A DNA stretch of 64,000 bases, taken from NCBI GenBank assembly GCA_030248225.1, contig JASANE010010113.1, positions 1 to 64,000 on the forward strand, given 5' to 3'. A model generated the notes under the pieces. That model ran no database searches, was not told the origin of the DNA, and saw nothing but the letters and a program-made list of their open reading frames with translations. Of the stretch, positions 21,157 through 34,429 are shown in pieces. Each line of letters begins with the position of its first letter. Position 1 is the first letter of the stretch. The translations under genes and the position numbers were made by a program. The stretch is from Trileptium ribeirensis (taxonomy: Eukaryota > Nematoda > Enoplea > Enoplida > Thoracostomopsidae).

Positions 21157-24110
21157 TATACGACGCATCTGCCAAAGCAAACAAAGCAGATCACAGCCTC
21201 AACGACTGCCTGCACCGCAGTCCAGTTCTGCTAGCCGATCTTTGCGGACTCTTACTCCGATTCACACTCAATCAAGTGGCGATAGTGAGCGACATCGAGA
21301 AAGCTTTCCTACAAGTAGGTTTGCAGCGATGTTCACGAGACGTCACTCGGTTCTTGTGGGTTCGAAATCGCGCGCTACCACCGAAGGGTGACAATACTGT
21401 CGAATAACGCTTCACTCGCATACCGTTTGGCATCATTGCGAGCCCTTTCGAGCTGGGTACAGTAATCCAGCGACACTTATAGAAATCGTGGAATTAGGTG
21501 GCCTCCGACATTCTCGGGAATATTTACGTGCACAGTGTGATCATCAGTAAAAAGTCAGTCCACGACGCAAAGGCGTTTTATGTAAACGTAAAACAAATAT
21601 TTAACACCTCCGCGAGTGGTATACGAACAGCAAGGAACCGGTGGCTGTAATCAAGAGTGACGATCGTGGTCAGACATAAACCATAAAGGTATTAGGGCTC
21701 CAGTGGAACACGGCGACAGACGTGATGTCGTGCTCGGTCATCGACGTCTGCGCCGGTGCGATCAACACGAAGCGGTTGATGCTCAAGTATCTGGCCAAGA
21801 TTTTCGATCCGTGTGAGTGGTTTTCGGCGGTCACCATCACCAGCAAAGTATTGATCCAGACACTTTGGAAACAAAATATCGGATGGGACGAAAAACTTTC
21901 TGAAGAAACAATCGAACACTGGAAAGACACCTGGGCAAACCTCAAACAAATATCCGCCCACTCGGTGCCACGTTACATCAACCACAAGGCCGCAAATAAA
22001 AGCGTCGGCTACGAGTTACATTGTTTCGGAGACGCCTCGGCGAAGGCGTATTCGGCAACAATCTGCCTAACAGTGGTCGCGAATAGCAGTAATACGTGTA
22101 ACTTGAGTTTTGCTAAATCGCGTATAGCACCGGTGAAACCACTCACGATTAGGCGCCTGGAATTAATGGCCGTGTTAATCGGAACACGCCTTCTTCAGTT
22201 TGTAGAAAAGGTGCTGCGTGCTGAAATCAAACGCAAATATTTGTGGTCAGATTCCCAGTGCGAACTTCACTGGATCCACAGCGACTCGACCATTCATCCG
22301 GAACCGGATTAAAGAAATCGACGCGGTATCCGATATTGAATTTCGTTACGTGCCAACGAAAGAAAATCCCGCGAATCTGTCGTATCGGGTAGTCACAATG
22401 GATAATTTGACGACTAACACTTTGTGGTGGAATGGTCCACCATGGCTCCTCGACGGTGTCTCGTCGTGGCCTACGCCGATTATTTTTTCGAAACAAGCAG
22501 TCATCGAGATCGACAAGTAGGCTCACAATTCACCGGATGTTGCCGACACAACCATCTTGGCTGCGAATTTCGACGATGATCCACTAGTCATTGAGGCGTA
22601 TTCCAATTATACAAGGCTGCTTCGAGTCACAGCATGGATCCTTCGGTTTGCTGATAATTGTCGGATTGTGTCAATGACCGTCGTTCTGGCGAACTCTCTG
22701 TGAACGAAATAGCCGGCGGTGGTGGGACAGTCATGTTCAACGTGGGCATTTTGGCGACATCCTGCGCAAACGTGGTGATCACAATTATGGGGTGGCAAAA
22801 GAGCTCGATTTGTTTGTCGACGAGGACGGCCTCCTTAAGGTTGGCGGTCGGCTACGGTTCGCAGATGATAGCGACGAAGCCAAGTGTCCGATGCTGTTGC
22901 CGAAAAGCAATCACTATGCGGATCTAGTGATCAAAGGTTGCCACGAGCGATTGTTCCATGCGGGTACAGCACATACACTCGCGAAGATGCGGTGCAACTA
23001 TTGGATCATCCATGGCCGAACACAGGTGATCAAGAGCTGCTTCAGCTGCAGGCGATGTCACGGCGGCGGTTTTCGCATACCACCACCCCCGGATTTACCT
23101 GATTTCCGGGTAACGAAACAACGCCCTTTCGCCACCGTCGGAATAGATTACCTGAGGCCGCTATATGCGAAGGCGGCGAACGAAGACATGCGCCGCTCTA
23201 AGGTGTTGTCTGTGTTTTTACATCCGCTGTAATCAGGGCCGTCCACCTCGAAGTTGTGGAAGATATGTCGACAGATCACTTCCTGATGGCATTTCGACGT
23301 TTTTGTGCGATCTACAGTCAACCGAAACTGGTTATCTCGGATAACGCCAAGCAATTTGCGACAGCGAACAAGCTACTTCACCGTCTTTGGCGAGACATCG
23401 TCATAGACCCTATCATACAACAACACTGTTCTTCACGGGGAATATCCTGGAAGTTCATCACGGAAAACGCCCCGTAAATGGGTGGATTCTATGAAAGAAT
23501 GGTTGGTATCGTGAAACGGTCGCTGAAGGCGGCACTTGATGCGAAATGCGCATCATTTGCCGAACTCTAAACAGTTGTTTGGGAGGTAGCAGCGATTGTC
23601 AACTCGCAGCCGCTAATTTATCCAGAGACCGATTGCTCCGAGACGACACTGACGCCTTCACATTTTCTTCGCGGGAAACCGACGGGGTTACCAAGATTCA
23701 CTATCGATGCCGACGACGACTACTCGGTGGCTGCCACAAAGCCGGAGCAACTTGTACGACTCTGGCGCAGAAGTCAGTCGATCCTCCTCGACAAGTTTTG
23801 GCAGATGTGACGGAAACAATATCTATTGACCTTACGAATGGCACCCAATCAATTCAAACAACGTAACGTCAGCGACGTTTTGCAGGAAATTGGGTCCATT
23901 GCTCTCATGAGAGACAATTTGCCTCGGTGTCAGTGGCAGATGGGCAAAATTGTCTCTTTACATACTGGAACGGACAGCAAGAAACGCACCGCAGTGGTAG
24001 AGCTGCCAAACAAACGGACGATATCCAGTCCTATACGGCTACTTCATCCGCTTGAGCTAACAGCGTCTCGTGGAGAGATTACTGCTGGCGATAAAGGCCG
24101 CACTGCGTAA
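21157..24110 (+). pseudogene. BEL/Pao retrotransposon pol, 5'-truncated and multiply broken
   Basis: The sequence enters abruptly in the reverse transcriptase at YDASAK...SLNDCL, next to the end of L4.7. Motif A (VSDIEKAFLQV) keeps its Asp, but the catalytic YVDD position reads YVHS near 21530, so the RT is dead. About 21690-22510 is the RNase H-like region annotated as peptidase A17 in this family (FGDASAKAYSATIC, RRLELMA, WSDSQ). From 22790 follows the integrase: an H2C2 zinc motif (CHERLFHAG then CFSCRRC), then core residues in VGIDY, ISDNAKQF and GFYERM. A TAA (23475-23477) breaks the frame just before the catalytic Glu. About 23860-24060 is the C-terminal DUF5641-like part. Several frameshifts occur. 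No LTR of its own was found. Confidence 0.85.
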
Positions 24111-24559
24111 GGGCAGGGCGGACAGCGGAAACGAAGGTCGGCGCGGTTTGCGAGTCAGCGAATAAACCAAACGGCGGCGGAGTGACAAAGCGGTGCTACG
24201 TCCGACGCGGACAGCGCCTAAATTTGGTGTTACAATCATACCCTCATTTACGATGACGCATTTCACTTCTGGAGTACAATTTTGCTCCTGACACTCAGTA
24301 TGCGGACACTAGATTAACAAAATTTGTCAATACCATAGGCTGTAGCATTCGGGTTTTATAACGGGAGGTGGTGAGCTTTGCGGACACCTAAGCGGCGGTG
24401 TCAATGATCGGATAATCATATTAGCTTACCTTGAACTTTGGGATGTTCATTTTTACTTTGGTACAACTTCGCCAAACTGTTTCAATCGATCTCTAAACGC
24501 CATTGTTGTGTTCAGCGCGACAGTAAACCATGCGGAACATCATTACACCTCAACAACGC

Positions 24560-25877
24560 CTTTCACATTTATATCGCCACGACCCACCAATACATGTCAT
24601 CGATCACAAAATGGCAACGATCGAAAAATACTATGGTAAGCTGTTCTTCGCCAAACGGGACAACGCGATGCGGCACATCAGCTGAGCGTGAATCGAGCTT
24701 TTGACAGGGATCCGGCCGCATCAGGGACTGGGTCAGGCGCAACGCCGATCCCATACCAGCGAAGTGGTTGATTCGAGCTCCCTTTGTCGTCATGGACGTC
24801 CTAATTCGACAGATGCGGCATTCTCACCATAACGGATTCCGCACTGCTCCTGAATGCGTCGTTGATGGAATCGAGTACCCGCTGGATATCGAATTTCAAG
24901 TGTCGTCGGCGCATGGCGAATGCGTAATGTCAACGGGTTTGCGTGAAAATCAATTGCCGGATGAGACGTTTCAGGGTGCCAATATGTATGGCGAGCGCCT
25001 ACAAAATATCGTGGTTCAATATCTTTCAAGCAACTTGCAGCCACTACTGGGCCCATCGATGGCCTACAGTCACGGAAACCTATCGCAGAACCTGCCGTAT
25101 ACCAAGTCGGCATTGCTGCTCGCCGACAGCCAGGCTCGAAACGTGAGTTCCATCGCGAGCGGCCGATGTATTTCTGTTTCTGGTGGCACGTTTAGCGACT
25201 TGGTCGACGATGTTTGTCAATTTGGGGTCAATGTGCACCAGTTCGATGTGGTCATTGTGTGATGCGGTGTCAACGACACCCAGAAGCCGATGCACTTGCA
25301 GCACTCTTCGTGCAGTCGGTTGCAGACATACCTCCAGCACGTTGTCCAAGGAGACCAACCACCGCGAGTCATTGTGAGCCTTCCGGTTCCACATCCAGAC
25401 GTACCGGAGATTCTACCCATGTCCAACTGGGTGCAACATCAGTTGTCGGATGTTCCGCAAGTTTGTTGCGTCAACTGGGCTGCAATGAAGAGCTGTCCTT
25501 TTGTCAACGGCAACAGGCACCAGAATCTTCGGATGTTCGACCAATACGACGGCTTCCATCTCAGTCATGCCGGCTTGACGGCATGCTCGGTCAACAAGTG
25601 GGCCGAAATCGTGCCGACCGTCAAACACATTGAAATCTTGTTGACGGGAGAGCGTCGGGCGCTGGTGAAGAACAGTGCCGGCCGGTTTGCGCAGCGAGCT
25701 ACCAAGCGCAATGCAGCTCCGGATGTCGTCGCTGAATCGGTGGTCGGTACATTTCGTCTTCGTGTGATATTCACGATACTGCACCTACATATCGCGGAAG
25801 CATCTACAATTGTTTCAAACTGTTTTTGTGTGTTATTTTCACACAACTTCAATTGCCAATGCCAGCAACGATCCTGA
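24560..25877 (+). pseudogene. NADAR-SGNH two-domain gene, decayed copy downstream of BEL pol
   Basis: The first domain reads VIDHKMATIEKYYGKLFFA, then after a frameshift near 24670 IRDWVRRNADP, VMDVLIRQMRH and ECVMSTGL...FQGANMYGERL. This follows the NADAR fold pattern (VE-YY, then VM..VL..K, then the W/M-TGL and G-N-G words). From about 25100 an SGNH hydrolase domain follows: LLLADSQAR (block I, serine present), CGVND (block III, GxND) and DGFHLSHAG (block V, Asp and His), so the SGNH catalytic residues are kept. A single TGA at 25260-25262 interrupts the frame just before CGVND. It lies about 450 bp downstream of BEL pol on the same strand, so it may be an extra gene of that element. NADAR function in this family: hydrolysis of N-glycosidic bonds, including ADP-ribose on guanine. 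Confidence 0.6.
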
Positions 25878-25879
25878 CG

Positions 25880-28800
25880 CGATTTGCTCGTATCTCATAT
25901 TTTTAACGGCAGCCTACTGTTCAAACAATATTCGACGTCACCGTTCCATATGTTAGTGTGCAATTCACACTTCATTGCATATCGCTTCCATCAATGAACT
26001 GTTTTCTTTTTTGTGCGCTGTTCGCACTTTAACAACATACAATATGGTGGACATTCAACGTTTCCAATTATCGGTGGGACGTTCGGTTTGCAAGTCAATT
26101 CCAAAATTCGTTTCATGAGTTTTTTTCACATATCAAAGAAGTGATTGAAATTTTGATTAAATGGTTCTTTTTGCGAGGAATGTCAACATAGTTGAGCTTC
26201 CACCGACCGGGCTGACGAGCGGCCTTAGGATTTCAATGCTTTGGCTGTTCATGGCGACTTGTATTATGATGATGATGAAAATGAGGGAGACTAGTGCAGA
26301 AAAAATAAACGAGGGTGAACTTTTGAAGGTGTTCGTTGCGAGAATTTTTGGATAGTTCGGAACAACGTTTTAACTGTAATAGATTGTGTGGTTGTGATAG
26401 AGTTTTGTTATCCTAACTGAGGAGTGGAGTTTTTTAGTGGAGAATACTAAGGGTGGTAAATCTTACTTATTACTAAAATTTTGGAATTATCTGTTAACAT
26501 TATAATTTAAAAGTCCGTTCAAAGTCGCATGATCAAAAAATGGATATCATAAGTGTCCTCAAGAGTTGTGACGTTGCTATACAGAAATAATTTTTGTCAT
26601 CTATGAGCCAAAATTTTTAAAAATACCCCCCCCCCCCCGCCCAAAAAAAAATCAAAATTTCAGGTCGTAACAGTCCTGACAGTACATGTGTGGCCCAATC
26701 ATGTTACACCTCACTGAGTAAGACTCCATGTTGATCTGCATGCCGCCCACCATATTGTTTGAGATGTATACATGTTGTCCGAGGGTAGAAATCACACAGT
26801 TCTGTTTAAACATTACACACATGTTGCGAGAGACGTCTCGAGCGGAATATATAGTATGTCTAACGTTATGTTAGTTTGCGTAGGATTGCAGAAAAGATGG
26901 GTTGATTAGTTCGGCAGTAGCTTAGTTGTTAGAACATAGTTGTGAAAAGCATGAGGTAGTGGGTTCGAATAGCATCTCTGCTAACATTTGATCAAACAAC
27001 GCTTGAAATATAACTTTTAAACTATGTCACAGGGTGCGCTAATCACGTTTCTATGATATGATTTGTTTTTAGGTATAAATTCTCCATAAGCATACCTTAA
27101 GCCCCATTTCTATTTCTACCATAACTCAAACAAGGTTAACCAATACTGTCATCTCAAATGGCAATATTCCGAAGAAATTAGTAAATACATACATGTAGCG
27201 ATATTATTACAGTACGAACAACATTCTGGATCACTTACATTTCAAAAATGATGAACAGAAATGCAGGTGTTTCGTAAAAATCGTGAAGTTGAACTATAAC
27301 AAGCACATATAATATTTAGAAAACAGTGTTTAGAAAAAATAAACATGTCCTTAACTAAATTCTTGATACAAATTAGCAACTTCAACCAACAGAAGTTTCC
27401 AAATTTAAAATTAACCATGGACAAACACAAAGTTATAAATTATATCCACTACACGTATGTAGGAACAGTGCATATAGATGTGTTTTAGACACAATCAAGA
27501 CATAAGCCTGGGTTTTGTTTTAATCCCCAAATTAAATCGGTCTATGTGCTATGATTTTCGAAACGTATGGCTTACCTATACACTTGTTAACATGCTCATA
27601 AAAGGTAGTAAATTTCCACATATTTGTGCAAAGGAAAAAGGCACTCAATAATCTAGTTCAGCGCATAATGCCTAGTCAAGGCGGCTCCAGTAACTTGCCT
27701 ATGGACTTCAAACAGCCACCAAACATTGTTATTGTGCGCCCCATATCGATTATAACCCGGAAACAGACAGTTTCTTTAAATTGGCGACCTATGGAATTTT
27801 TCGATACCTCGTGGCAAAAGCAAAGTGCTCGCTGTTGCCGCCTCCTAGCAAAATTTTATCACGCCCTGACAAAATTTTTTGCTGCCAAGGAAAAACACCC
27901 CTAGTTGCTATATTCAAGTTGATTATAACCTCAACAGACCCTTTCTGACGCGTTTTTGAGGCCATTTATGTTACGGTATTTCGCTAAAAACATTAAGCTT
28001 TGAAAATTTTTAGATTTCGAAGCTTGGGGCTATTCAGCCAAAGAGGGCAGTTCATGCCCACCTGGCAAATTCCGGCGCCTCACCGCCCCCAGTTCTGAAC
28101 CAGGGGACCATGGCACATGTCACATAGCAAAATTTTCCGTGGATGGAGAAGCCAAACAAGTAACGAATTTTTCTAATAGGCGCTTCCTTCTAACTTGTCG
28201 TAACCACAATACCAAACACTTCATTACTGAAAAGCTTTGCAATGATGTTAATTATACAGGCTTCTGAGAACTGTTAATCTGACAGTCTTTCCTCTCGCAA
28301 CATCGAATCAGGCATCGACAAGCGGTAAAACAGTTTATAGCAGATTGTGTCATTTGCAAGACGTGCAATGCAATTATGTTTGAGATGTTCTTATTGCCTC
28401 TATCATAAAAATGCACTTTTTGCTGTTATTCCGAACTGTAAGTACATTTCACACTGCGTTAATTATTCACAGTTCTTTAGAAGTTCAGGCTGATCTCATT
28501 CAATGTAGTTCTAGCGAGCGTGCGTTTGATGCCCGATGAAATTGTAGTTTTCAGGGTAGGTTACATTGAGGAACCCTTGAATCTTTATAATAGAGGAGCT
28601 CTGTCATGAGGTAAATAGAGGTCTGTCAGGAGGTAGGGGACACCACGATCACATTCTGCGTGTTATAAACCTTATAATAGGTTGTTAAAAAGGCACAGAA
28701 AAAACCAAAGTAACGAGACTAAATTCCTTCGTAAAAATCTGGCTCGACGAAGTCAAGCTTAAACCCCTTGAAACCCCCTAAATGTAACGTACAGTAATGT

Positions 28801-29720
28801 TGACCATACCATTGTATTAACCGTAGCGCAAGACATAATAAAGACCGTTCGAAATGCCCACAAATATAAATAAACAACTGAAGACAAACTATAATCCTCG
28901 GTAATAAACCGCCGAGAAAATAGAAAATTTACGCTGGAGTCAAGTTGGACTTGCAAAACCGTAGCATTCAGCACGATTTATAACCTGAAACATACTCATT
29001 TGAAAACAAAACGCAATAATACACCCAAATTCGAAGTATCTACATTTTTGGCCGAGACCGAAGAACCATATTCGTGCTCGCAGTGGCATAGGTACCACAA
29101 AAATTAATATTCCGCACAGTTGTAGCTCTCTATGAGCTGATTCCGAATATGCACTTTTGTCGCAGACACAATACAGGTACACGCATGGGCTTTTTGGCAA
29201 AGAACCCTGGCTACTTTGACCCGAAATATGAGTTCGGAATTCTCAGTGTTCTTTGTTATCGAACAGAAAAACTTTGCCGACATCCATCCAACAGAAGATT
29301 AGTTATGAATGACACTTTCACAAAATAACAATATTTTCACGATTTTCCCTGCTGGCGCGCTCAATGGAAACTCCCACTCTACGTTCCAATATCAAAAATT
29401 ATTCCGAGGTTAAAATTTCTCCCAAAAACAACAAAGATATGCCCTAATCGTCCTGCACCACATCCCTGTGGGCTGAGCACATCATCCATCTATATATATC
29501 TATGGGTCCTAGATTTGTTCGTGTTTTCAAATGGCCTTGCCTTGAGTACTCGTCCCAGTATCCATGCGCGTCGACAATCCTCTCAAGCACACGCCCTGAA
29601 TGGGAAATGAACATCGTCTCTGAAACTGTGAATTACTACAAGTTGCTGTTTTTGAGCCAGAAAAATCTGGTAACGTAGGGGTAGGAATCGCTGTAAAGAT
29701 CAGATGACTGCCTGGTACCA
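25880..29720. other. No gene recognised; a poly(C)/poly(A) tract inside
   Basis: Short frames such as 26161-26355 and 27626-27904 show no known domain. A run of 13 C followed by GCCC and 9 A stands at about 26626-26651. About 28.03-28.15 kb resembles the G-rich part of the dispersed repeat at 47.7-48.1 kb. Confidence 0.4.
26911..26984 (+). other. tRNA-like 74-nt segment (SINE head or tRNA pseudogene)
   Basis: TAGCTTAGTTGTTAGA resembles a polymerase III A box and GGGTTCGAAT a B box, about 30 nt apart. The ends TCGGCAG and CTGCTAA can pair at six of seven positions. The T and anticodon stems pair poorly, so a functional tRNA is unlikely. Confidence 0.3.
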
Positions 29721-29729
29721 GATAAAGTC

Positions 29730-32230
29730 ATTTCATGCGCCTGCGTATGAATGACGAGCTATTGTAGGCGATTTCAACGCACATACTTGGCGATGATACC
29801 GCTGTTGGTAACTTAACTCCAGGCCGACGCACAGATAACGGTATCCGTCTTATTTCTGAAGCGCAGCATATGGATCTCGCCTTGGTCAACGCGAACTCTA
29901 AACAAACAGCGGCACCGTCAAACCTGGAGATCACCAAACGGTGAGTTCTTTTAGCTCAACCACATTTTGGCTAGCAGACAGTAGTTATCTTCTGTCACAA
30001 ACTGTCTCACATTTTGGGGCCACTGCCCATAGACCATGGAATGGTAGTCGATAGGGTTTATGCGAAGAATGAGCATCGGGCACATGAAACGTCGTAAGAG
30101 GCCGTCAAACTTCGCTGCGCTACTCTCCACAAATGTTCAGAAACAGCTAATTGTAGCGCTTCGCCTGTTAGCCTAATCTGAATCCGTCGAAAAGAGTTGG
30201 AATTCGATGAAGTGCTCAGTTCATGCTGCCGTGGAGAACCTACTGTCCCGCAAGGAAAGGCCGAAAAAGCTACATTAGGTTAGCGAAGTAACTATTGCTG
30301 AAACCGAGCAACTCAATCTTACCACGAGTCAAGGCCGGGCTAGAACCCACCGCTCTATATTGCGAAAAAGGTTCGGATGCAATATCATTAAATGTCGATG
30401 CTTATAATCAGTGAAGACAAGCATCGACACCTTAATGATATTGCATCCGAACTATCACAAGCAACCGTGGCTCACGCTGTGAATAAACTATTTCAGCTGA
30501 TGGAGAAACTGTCGCTACCACTGTAAAGGGCCAATGGAATAGTGCGAGGCCTGAATAGATGTCTCCTGGTTACATAGGCCGAGCAGATAGACTATTGGCG
30601 ACAGCATTTCGACAATCTGCGAAACCGAAAAGCACCAGAGATCCATGTCTACGAGGACGGCCTGTGACTCGCGTGCTACTAGTAATGTAGCAGCGACACC
30701 CGTCGGAACATGAACCCACGCAAGCCGTAAGAACCCAATATTGTATACCTCCACAACGCTATAATAAACTGGGTAATACTGCGTTAACGAGGAACCTACA
30801 CTGTCTAATTTCACAAATCTGGCGTGACAAAATTATACATCAAAAATGGAGTTGCAGACGCAATTCCCTTTCATAAAAAGGGAGTGAGACAAATCAATCT
30901 GCAGGAATTATAGGGGCATTTCGTTGTTAAACGGCTTTCAGGGTTATGATAGCTGTTATAGTCAATCGCAGCAAACAATTCCGTGAGCGATTTACGCGGG
31001 ATCAACACTGAGGGATTCGATCCGGCCGCATCACCATCGATCAAATACTAAGCATACGCTTTGTTCCTCAAACGCGCTAAGAGTGCCGCAGGCCGGTTGC
31101 CTCACTTTGTTGACTTCAAGACAGCGTTTGACTCAATCCACAGAGAATCGTTCTGCAAGATAACGGATGCCGACGGCATGCAAGAAAATATGGTTCGAAT
31201 GATCAACGTTCTCTTCGAACCAGTCCGAGTACACGGGCAAATGTCCGTGTACTGGGTGAAGCATAGTGTAAGACAAGGGTCCACATTGTCTCCAACTCTA
31301 TTCAACATCGCCATAGACTGGGTCATGTGAGACGCACTAGCTGATAGAGATGGAGTGGTCGTCGACAAAAGCGTGGCACGGTTCACAGACGCAGCATACG
31401 CCGACGATATCGCAGTATCAGCCGAATTGACAACCGTCTGTCTGTGCTGTCTAGAATCTAGTGAACGAATAGGCCTCCCAATAAGCGACACAAAAACCAA
31501 GATCATGTGTTGCTGCGCACCCACCGTACCAGTGGTATACCTCGGAAACAATACAATCGAGATCTTGCACCACTTTTACTATTTAGGAAGCCAAACCACT
31601 GGCAGAAAGCTCTTCTGAAACCCAAATCACTGCGGGAATAGCAAAAGCCAGGTTCGCATTTTGCAGCCTACGATGATGCCGGTGCAGCTGTAGTTAAAAC
31701 AGGATATATATAATACACGCTTGAGACCAGTTTTATTTTACGGATGTGATACCTGGTGTTCAAAAGCACGCAAGATAAACTAGCTAGACATTTTCGAGAA
31801 TTTCTGTCGTCGTCACGTACTTGGAGTGACACCTTTCTATGGCATAAAGAACGAAGAGCTGCGGACGCGCACCGCCCACACCGTCTTGCTCACCTATAAG
31901 CGGAAACGCACCAGAATGCACCGAGGAGGTCACGTGCTACGGATGGCTCAAGACTGATGGCCGCGACGGTTACTAATGTGGGCCGCTCCTCCAAACTGAT
32001 CACGCTCTCGTGGCCGAGCACTCACAAGATGGAAACGACAAATCGTTGCAAATGCAGAACCACTCTTCTGCTGGATATCATATCGAAGCTGGCGGAATGG
32101 TCGAGTTCGTATCATGGGCCAGGCGGCAACCAACAGAGACGAATGGCGAGCAGTTGTCAACATAGAGACACCCTGCAATCGCATGGCGAATTACGTAAAT
32201 ATATATCCCGATCGGTTCGGGCAGCTTCTT
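29730..32230 (+). pseudogene. LINE copy 1, decayed (endonuclease to C-terminus)
   Basis: At about 29765-29945 the sequence reads VGDFNAH and, one frame over, GRRTDNGIRLI, DLALVNANS: the APE endonuclease region. The reverse transcriptase is open at 31061-31330 (FVDFKTAFDSIHR, motif A Asp present; VRQGSTLSPTLFN) and 31355-31618 (YADDIAV, motif C intact). The C-terminal part at 31915-32225 has RGGHVLRMAQ and a DEWRAVV block, typical of RTE-like LINE tails. Many stops and shifts separate these, so it is not functional. Its 3' end meets the 3' end of LINE copy 2, tail to tail, near 32.2 kb. Confidence 0.7.
30371..30452. repeat. Long hairpin inside LINE copy 1
   Basis: The 33-nt arm 30371-30403 (starting GTTCGGATGCAATATCATTAA-like) and the 34-nt arm 30419-30452 are complementary throughout, apart from an A against GG indel-type difference in the middle. 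The spacer is 15 nt. The right arm continues the LINE reading (LNDIASEL), so the left arm looks like an inverted duplicate. Confidence 0.8.
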
Positions 32231-33800
32231 GCAGAATTTCCGTTGGGCGGATAATGGTGCCATTGCCTCCAAGGAACGTCTTTGAATGCTCCTTCCGTAT
32301 CGGATATAACACAATCCTTTCCTGGTGACGATGTATGCGCGGTCTTTTCCATGTCGATGGCGGGGTTGTAGTTAGTATTTGCTTCACGGGACGACTGATT
32401 TGCACTTGCGGCATGCGCAGGAGCCAATTAAGTCGTTGCACCGTAACTTAAATTTCGAGATTCGTTGACCACTCCAGCACACAGATCCGAATTTGTGTCG
32501 CGTTGAAATGTTCAAAAAGTAAGTGCGAGCGGTAGTCGCTGACCTTTACTGACCATGTTTCGGCGCTGTATAAGAGAATGAACCGAATGCTTGTATCAAA
32601 CTTCTATTTTTGTGGCGACCGCCAAAAGTTTTATGCAGTTGACGAAAGGCAGTGGGCGCACAAGCAATTCCATTACCAATATCGGCCTTTGATGATGCAC
32701 TGCCGATTATTATGGATCCCAGATAGCAAAATTTGTCGACATTCTCTAAACTTTCAGCGTAGAGAGACACTGAGTTGCGTTATACAGCAACAGGTCATGA
32801 GCTTAGTCTTTCGAGAGTTTATTTGTAGGCCAACGCTTGTGCTGTGGTCTTGCAAGAATTTTAGCGCTCTTTGCAGCTCGGCTTCGGTTTCTGATAGTAT
32901 GGTAATATCGTCGGCGTAGTCAAGATCTATTATGCGAGCTTCATCATCAATCGATATTCCAGGGTATTGGGAGTATAGTTTTAACAGCACCCGGTCCACT
33001 ACGTAATTAAACATATCAGGGCACTGAACAGAGCCTTGACGAACGCCGGTTTCTATTGGAAAGGCAGATGACATAATGTCGGCCACTCGAACTTTGCTAT
33101 AGCTATCGACATACGTTTCCTTTATTATCGTCAGCAGCTTCGGGGGTATTCTATCGGCTTTCATTATACTGTACAAGCTGCGGCGGTCCACCGAATCAAA
33201 TGCCGCCTTGAAGTCAATAAACGCAACGTACGTCAGCTGGTGGTATTCGTGGCACGGCTCTAGCAGTTGGCGAAGCGCTGAAATCGCTGCCGCTGCCAGC
33301 TCAGACTTGGTTTTCTCGTGTGAATGAGTCCCGCCGATTCCCGCATCGTTCAAGTGCAATAACCTCGAGAATCTTGAACACAATGCTAAGCAGTGATATA
33401 CTAGTGTAATTTTGGCATTGGTTTTTGCCGCCTTTTTTGAAAAGAGGAAAAAGTGTTGCTGTTCGCCAAGCATCGGGTAACTGTTCTGAACTCCATAAAC
33501 GAATGAAGAGATTTTGGAGCCAGACCATCAGAGCTTAATTGCCCTCTTTGATTATCTCCGGTATTAAGTTATCTTCAGCTGGTGCTTTCATATTTTTAAG
33601 CTTGGCGATGGATGAGCGAATTTCCTGCATGTACGGTGGCGGTTCTGGATCCACGGTATAAACCCCCTTAAAGCCAAGTTCGGCCTCACATATAGGTTGT
33701 TGTGGTGGCTGCGCGTTTAGTAATTAACGAAAGTGTTCTGCCCACGGTTTGATTTTGTCTACGAGTTTGCTCAGCTGTCTCTCGTTCTTATATACGATGA
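32157..33800 (-). pseudogene. LINE copy 2, decayed reverse transcriptase
   Basis: On the minus strand, about 33.66-33.54 kb reads a SSIAKLKNMKAP and IPEIIKEGN block, 33528-33301 reads LPDAWRTATLFPLFKKGG, and 33473-32754 reads AFIDFKAAFDSVDR (motif A), GVRQGSV (motif B) and DYADDI (motif C). From 32770 the thumb follows (ENVDKFCYLGS), and 32441-32215 a LINE C-terminal block (RLNWLLRMPQ). Frameshifts near 33.47 and 32.75 kb and stops break it. RT catalytic residues are intact. It is a different family from LINE copy 1 at the amino-acid level. Confidence 0.75.
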
Positions 33801-33989
33801 CGTCGCTCACTCCGTTGTATTTTCTTGATCATGTTTTCATGACGCCAAAAAATTTGATGTAGTCACCGACACTTCAAGCTCTGTTTAAATCATTCGCAAA
33901 AGCTAACCACTTTGGTGTTTTGATCGGTAGTAAGTGTGGCGTCTAGGCTTTTTTTGAGAATAGATATTTGGACGCGACATCAGAATTGA

Positions 33990-34260
33990 ACATCTTCCGG
34001 ACCGGGGCGTGCCAGATTTAGACAAGAGGAATTTTGCCAAGATTAAAACGGTTAAAAATCGTGTAAGAAACACTGCCACCTTTTGATGGAGAGAATAAGC
34101 TATTTCGAAGCAAATTTTGACAGAATTTGCGAAATTTTGGGTTCAAGAAGAAATTTCAGCACAAATTTCGACCAAACCGGGGAAGTCCGAAATACTGCCA
34201 GATGGCACTTGAAAATGTCAGAGTCACCACCCCCAAACTGGGAGAGCGCAATATATATCA
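33990..34260 (+). repeat. Dispersed repeat D2, copy 1
   Basis: Shared words with 47.70-48.14 kb: TTTTGCCAAGA, AAAATCGTGT(A/T)AGAAACACTGCC, TTTTGACA(G/A)AATTTGCGA and AAATTTTGGG, then CGAACCGGGG-like and CCCCCAA(A/G)(C/T)TGG near the right end. No coding signal was seen. Confidence 0.6.
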
Positions 34261-34429
34261 GAGAGTAACCGGAATTCCGTTTCGGTTGCGGCTGCGAAAA
34301 AAGGCAAACAGCATACCGAACCATGTTAAATTTTAGAGCAATATAAGCTTTGAAACTTTTTCCAAAGTAAAAGAATTAGGGGTCGAGATTCGGTTTTGTA
34401 ACGGCTTATGGGAATCGAAGTACACAAAC

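Noticed and set aside
26911..26984. Functional tRNA gene
   Set aside because: Only A/B-box similarity and an imperfect acceptor stem; T and anticodon stems do not pair well.
27626..27904. 92-aa open frame
   Set aside because: No motif or repeat support; length is within chance expectation.
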